From the NCBI GenBank assembly GCA_934408835.1, contig CAKRVU010000066.1, positions 1 through 7,001 of the forward strand: a stretch of 7,001 bases of DNA. The letters are read 5' to 3'. The stretch is from an uncultured Oscillospiraceae bacterium (GTDB taxonomy: Bacteria > Bacillota > Clostridia > Oscillospirales > Ruminococcaceae). A program made the position numbers and the translations under genes. Below are positions 5,651 through 7,001 of the stretch, in pieces; the stretch's first letter is position 1, and every line of letters begins with the position of its first letter. Below the pieces are notes generated by a model. The model was not told where the DNA came from. It ran no database searches and saw only the letters and a list, made by a program, of their open reading frames with translations.

Positions 5651-6481
5651 ATGCTTACCATTTTAGCGCCTGCAAAGCTGAATTTATCATTGGATATTAT
5701 TGGAACCAGGGAAGATGGATATCATTTGCTGCGAAGCATTATGAAGACAATCACCCTATATGATACCATCAAACTAAAAAAATCGGATAGAATATCGCTT
5801 AACTGCAATCAGGAGGAAATTCCTACAGGAGAGGATAATTTAGCTTATCGAGCTGCCACGGCATTTTTTGAAACAACCGGAATCGCCGGCGGAGTTTCTA
5901 TTACGCTGGAAAAGAACATTCCGTTTGGCGCTGGTCTTGGTGGCGGAAGCTCGGATGCTGCTGCAACACTCACAGGATTGAATCAGCTATATCAAACCGA
6001 TCTGTCGTTGGAGGAGCTCTCCCTTTGTGGAATCTCTATCGGAGCAGACGTTCCTTTTTTTCTGTCTGGCGGAACAGCCCTTATTGAAGGGATCGGAGAA
6101 CGTTATACCCAATTAAAAAATTTTATGCCTTGTTGGTTCGTTGTTGTCAAGCCGGCATTTTCTGTTAATACCTCGGAGGCCTATCAATTGTTTGATCGAT
6201 TAGAACAGGTATTACATCCAAAAACAGATAGCCTAATCAATGCAATTATGCAGGAAGATTTACCTTCTTTTTGCCAGAAAGCAGGAAATGTTCTTGAATA
6301 CGCAGTAGATATGCCGGAAATATCACAACTCAAAGAGCAGCTACGTCTGTTTGGTGCCGTTTATTCTGCCATGACAGGAAGCGGATCTGCCGTTTTTGGA
6401 ATTTTTGTTTCCCAAAAAGCTGCGGAGTCGGCTGCGTCTTACCTACAAAAAGAAGGCGTCAAAACGTTTTTATGCCATTAA
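5651..6481 (+). CDS. ispE: 4-diphosphocytidyl-2-C-methyl-D-erythritol kinase IspE
   Basis: IspE is the cytoplasmic GHMP-family kinase of the MEP isoprenoid pathway. It uses ATP to phosphorylate the 2-hydroxyl of CDP-methylerythritol, giving isopentenyl and dimethylallyl diphosphate after later steps. The 276 residues are full length. The N-terminus APAKLNLSLDIIG (6-18) contains the catalytic Lys at 9, followed by DGYHLLRSIM (22-31). The ATP-binding loop PFGAGLGGGSSDAA is at 91-104. The catalytic Asp is D133 in GADVPFF, and the C-terminal GHMP motif MTGSGSAVFG is at 241-250. The ATG at 5651 has AGGAG at 5636-5640, 10 nt upstream. It follows two tandem promoters and sits 79 bp before spoIIR on the same strand. 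I see no damage, and its composition resembles that of the hyd genes more than the AT-rich debris to its left. Confidence 0.97.
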   Translation: MLTILAPAKLNLSLDIIGTREDGYHLLRSIMKTITLYDTIKLKKSDRISLNCNQEEIPTGEDNLAYRAATAFFETTGIAGGVSITLEKNIPFGAGLGGGSSDAAATLTGLNQLYQTDLSLEELSLCGISIGADVPFFLSGGTALIEGIGERYTQLKNFMPCWFVVVKPAFSVNTSEAYQLFDRLEQVLHPKTDSLINAIMQEDLPSFCQKAGNVLEYAVDMPEISQLKEQLRLFGAVYSAMTGSGSAVFGIFVSQKAAESAASYLQKEGVKTFLCH

Positions 6482-6519
6482 ATGGAAAAATTTATCATTC
6501 AATTGATTAAATAATTCTC

Positions 6520-6559
6520 AAACCGCCGATACTCAGGTTAACGATGATGGAGGCGGTTT
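6520..6559 (+). promoter_or_regulatory. Hairpin sequestering the spoIIR ribosome binding site
   Basis: AAACCGCC (6520-6527) and GGCGGTTT (6552-6559) form a perfect 8-bp stem with a 24-nt loop. The 3' arm includes the last two G of the GGAGG ribosome binding site (6549-6553) and ends directly before the ATG at 6561. It could lower spoIIR translation from read-through transcripts. With the following TTTT it could instead be a weak ispE terminator. The long loop makes it only moderately stable. Confidence 0.5.
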
Positions 6560-6560
6560 T

Positions 6561-7001
6561 ATGAAAACGATGACAAAAAAACATATCTATTGGATAGAAT
6601 TTGCGGTTATCTTAGGAATGCTGATTGCGCTGTTTGTTTGTTTTTCTGGACTCGCTTCAGAAAGTGAAGCAATCAGCGACCAGGTGCTGCGACTTCATAT
6701 TCTTGCCAACTCTGACAGTGATGAAGATCAAGCGTTAAAATTGAAGGTACGCGACGCCATCCTAGAGGAATATGATTTTGGGATGGTAGACGACTTGGTG
6801 GAAGCGGAGCAATATGCGTCCGATCACCTAGACGACATCACCCAAACGGCGCAGCAGGTAGTATACCAAGAAGGGTATGATTATCCCGTTCACGCGGAGC
6901 TTGTAAATATGTTCTTTGATACACGCGAGTATGACGATTTTACCATGCCGGCAGGACGATACGACGCGCTGCGAATCACAATCGGAGACGCACAGGGACA
7001 C
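6561..7001 (+). CDS. spoIIR: Stage II sporulation protein R SpoIIR, N-terminal 147 residues (runs off right edge)
   Basis: SpoIIR is made in the forespore and secreted into the space between forespore and mother cell. There it triggers the membrane protease SpoIIGA to process pro-sigma-E, switching on the mother-cell programme. The visible part has a lysine-containing N-terminus, a hydrophobic segment (about residues 11-31) acting as signal or anchor, then the family hallmark LRLHILANSDSDEDQALKLK (43-62), VRDAI (63-67), and PAGRYDALRITIGDAQGH (130-147). The last motif normally leads into the NWWC region just past the window. The ATG at 6561 has GGAGG at 6549-6553 with 7-nt spacing. In Bacillus, spoIIR is transcribed by sigma-F. 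Here GGAAAAATTT at 6484-6493 resembles a sigma-F -10, but no good -35 stands at the right distance, so that promoter is uncertain. Confidence 0.93.
   Translation, partial: MKTMTKKHIYWIEFAVILGMLIALFVCFSGLASESEAISDQVLRLHILANSDSDEDQALKLKVRDAILEEYDFGMVDDLVEAEQYASDHLDDITQTAQQVVYQEGYDYPVHAELVNMFFDTREYDDFTMPAGRYDALRITIGDAQGH

Noticed and set aside
6466..6493. Sigma-F promoter for spoIIR (GTTTT ... GGAAAAATTT)
   Set aside because: The -10 resembles the consensus, but the -35 matches poorly and the 13-bp spacing is short. It is mentioned only as uncertain in the spoIIR entry.
1..7001. CRISPR arrays, tRNA, rRNA, attachment sites or replication origins
   Set aside because: No regularly spaced repeats, cloverleaf, rRNA-like conserved stretch, integrase or DnaA-box cluster was seen.

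Overview
The window looks chromosomal and comes from an anaerobic, spore-forming low-to-mid-GC Firmicute, most likely a Clostridia member. The evidence is an [FeFe]-hydrogenase maturation operon, a MEP-pathway isoprenoid gene, a SpoIIR sporulation gene, strong AGGAGG ribosome binding sites and sigma-A promoters. I cannot name the species.

Layout. Positions 1-3573 are read leftward. A near-consensus sigma-A promoter (3545-3573) is followed by a leader of about 168 nt, then a TM1266-type small regulator (3110-3370), hydG (1625-3040) and hydF (400-1617). Next comes the 5' part of a DUF421/YetF-like membrane protein gene with its own promoter (1-279, running off the left edge). Positions 3574-5458 hold no intact gene. 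They contain a heavily decayed ISAs1-family transposase on + (3642-4695), the broken start of an IS3-family orfA/orfB on - (about 4700-4940), and an AT-rich stretch of about 500 bp. Positions 5459-7001 are read rightward: two tandem sigma-A-like promoters, ispE (5651-6481), and the 5' part of spoIIR (6561 to the right edge).

How the genes work together. HydG makes the Fe-CO/CN unit from tyrosine. HydF is the GTPase scaffold on which the H-cluster precursor is finished and passed to the hydrogenase. The third maturase, HydE, and the hydrogenase itself are not in the window. ispE and spoIIR are functionally unrelated neighbours on the divergent side: one serves vegetative isoprenoid synthesis, the other forespore-to-mother-cell signalling.

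The most interesting signal is the leader of the hydrogenase-maturation operon. It carries a 10-bp intrinsic terminator hairpin with a U-tract directly before the first gene's ribosome binding site. An upstream segment can form an alternative helix of about 10 bp with the terminator's 5' arm. This is the layout of a transcription attenuator, and I do not recognise it as any named riboswitch class.
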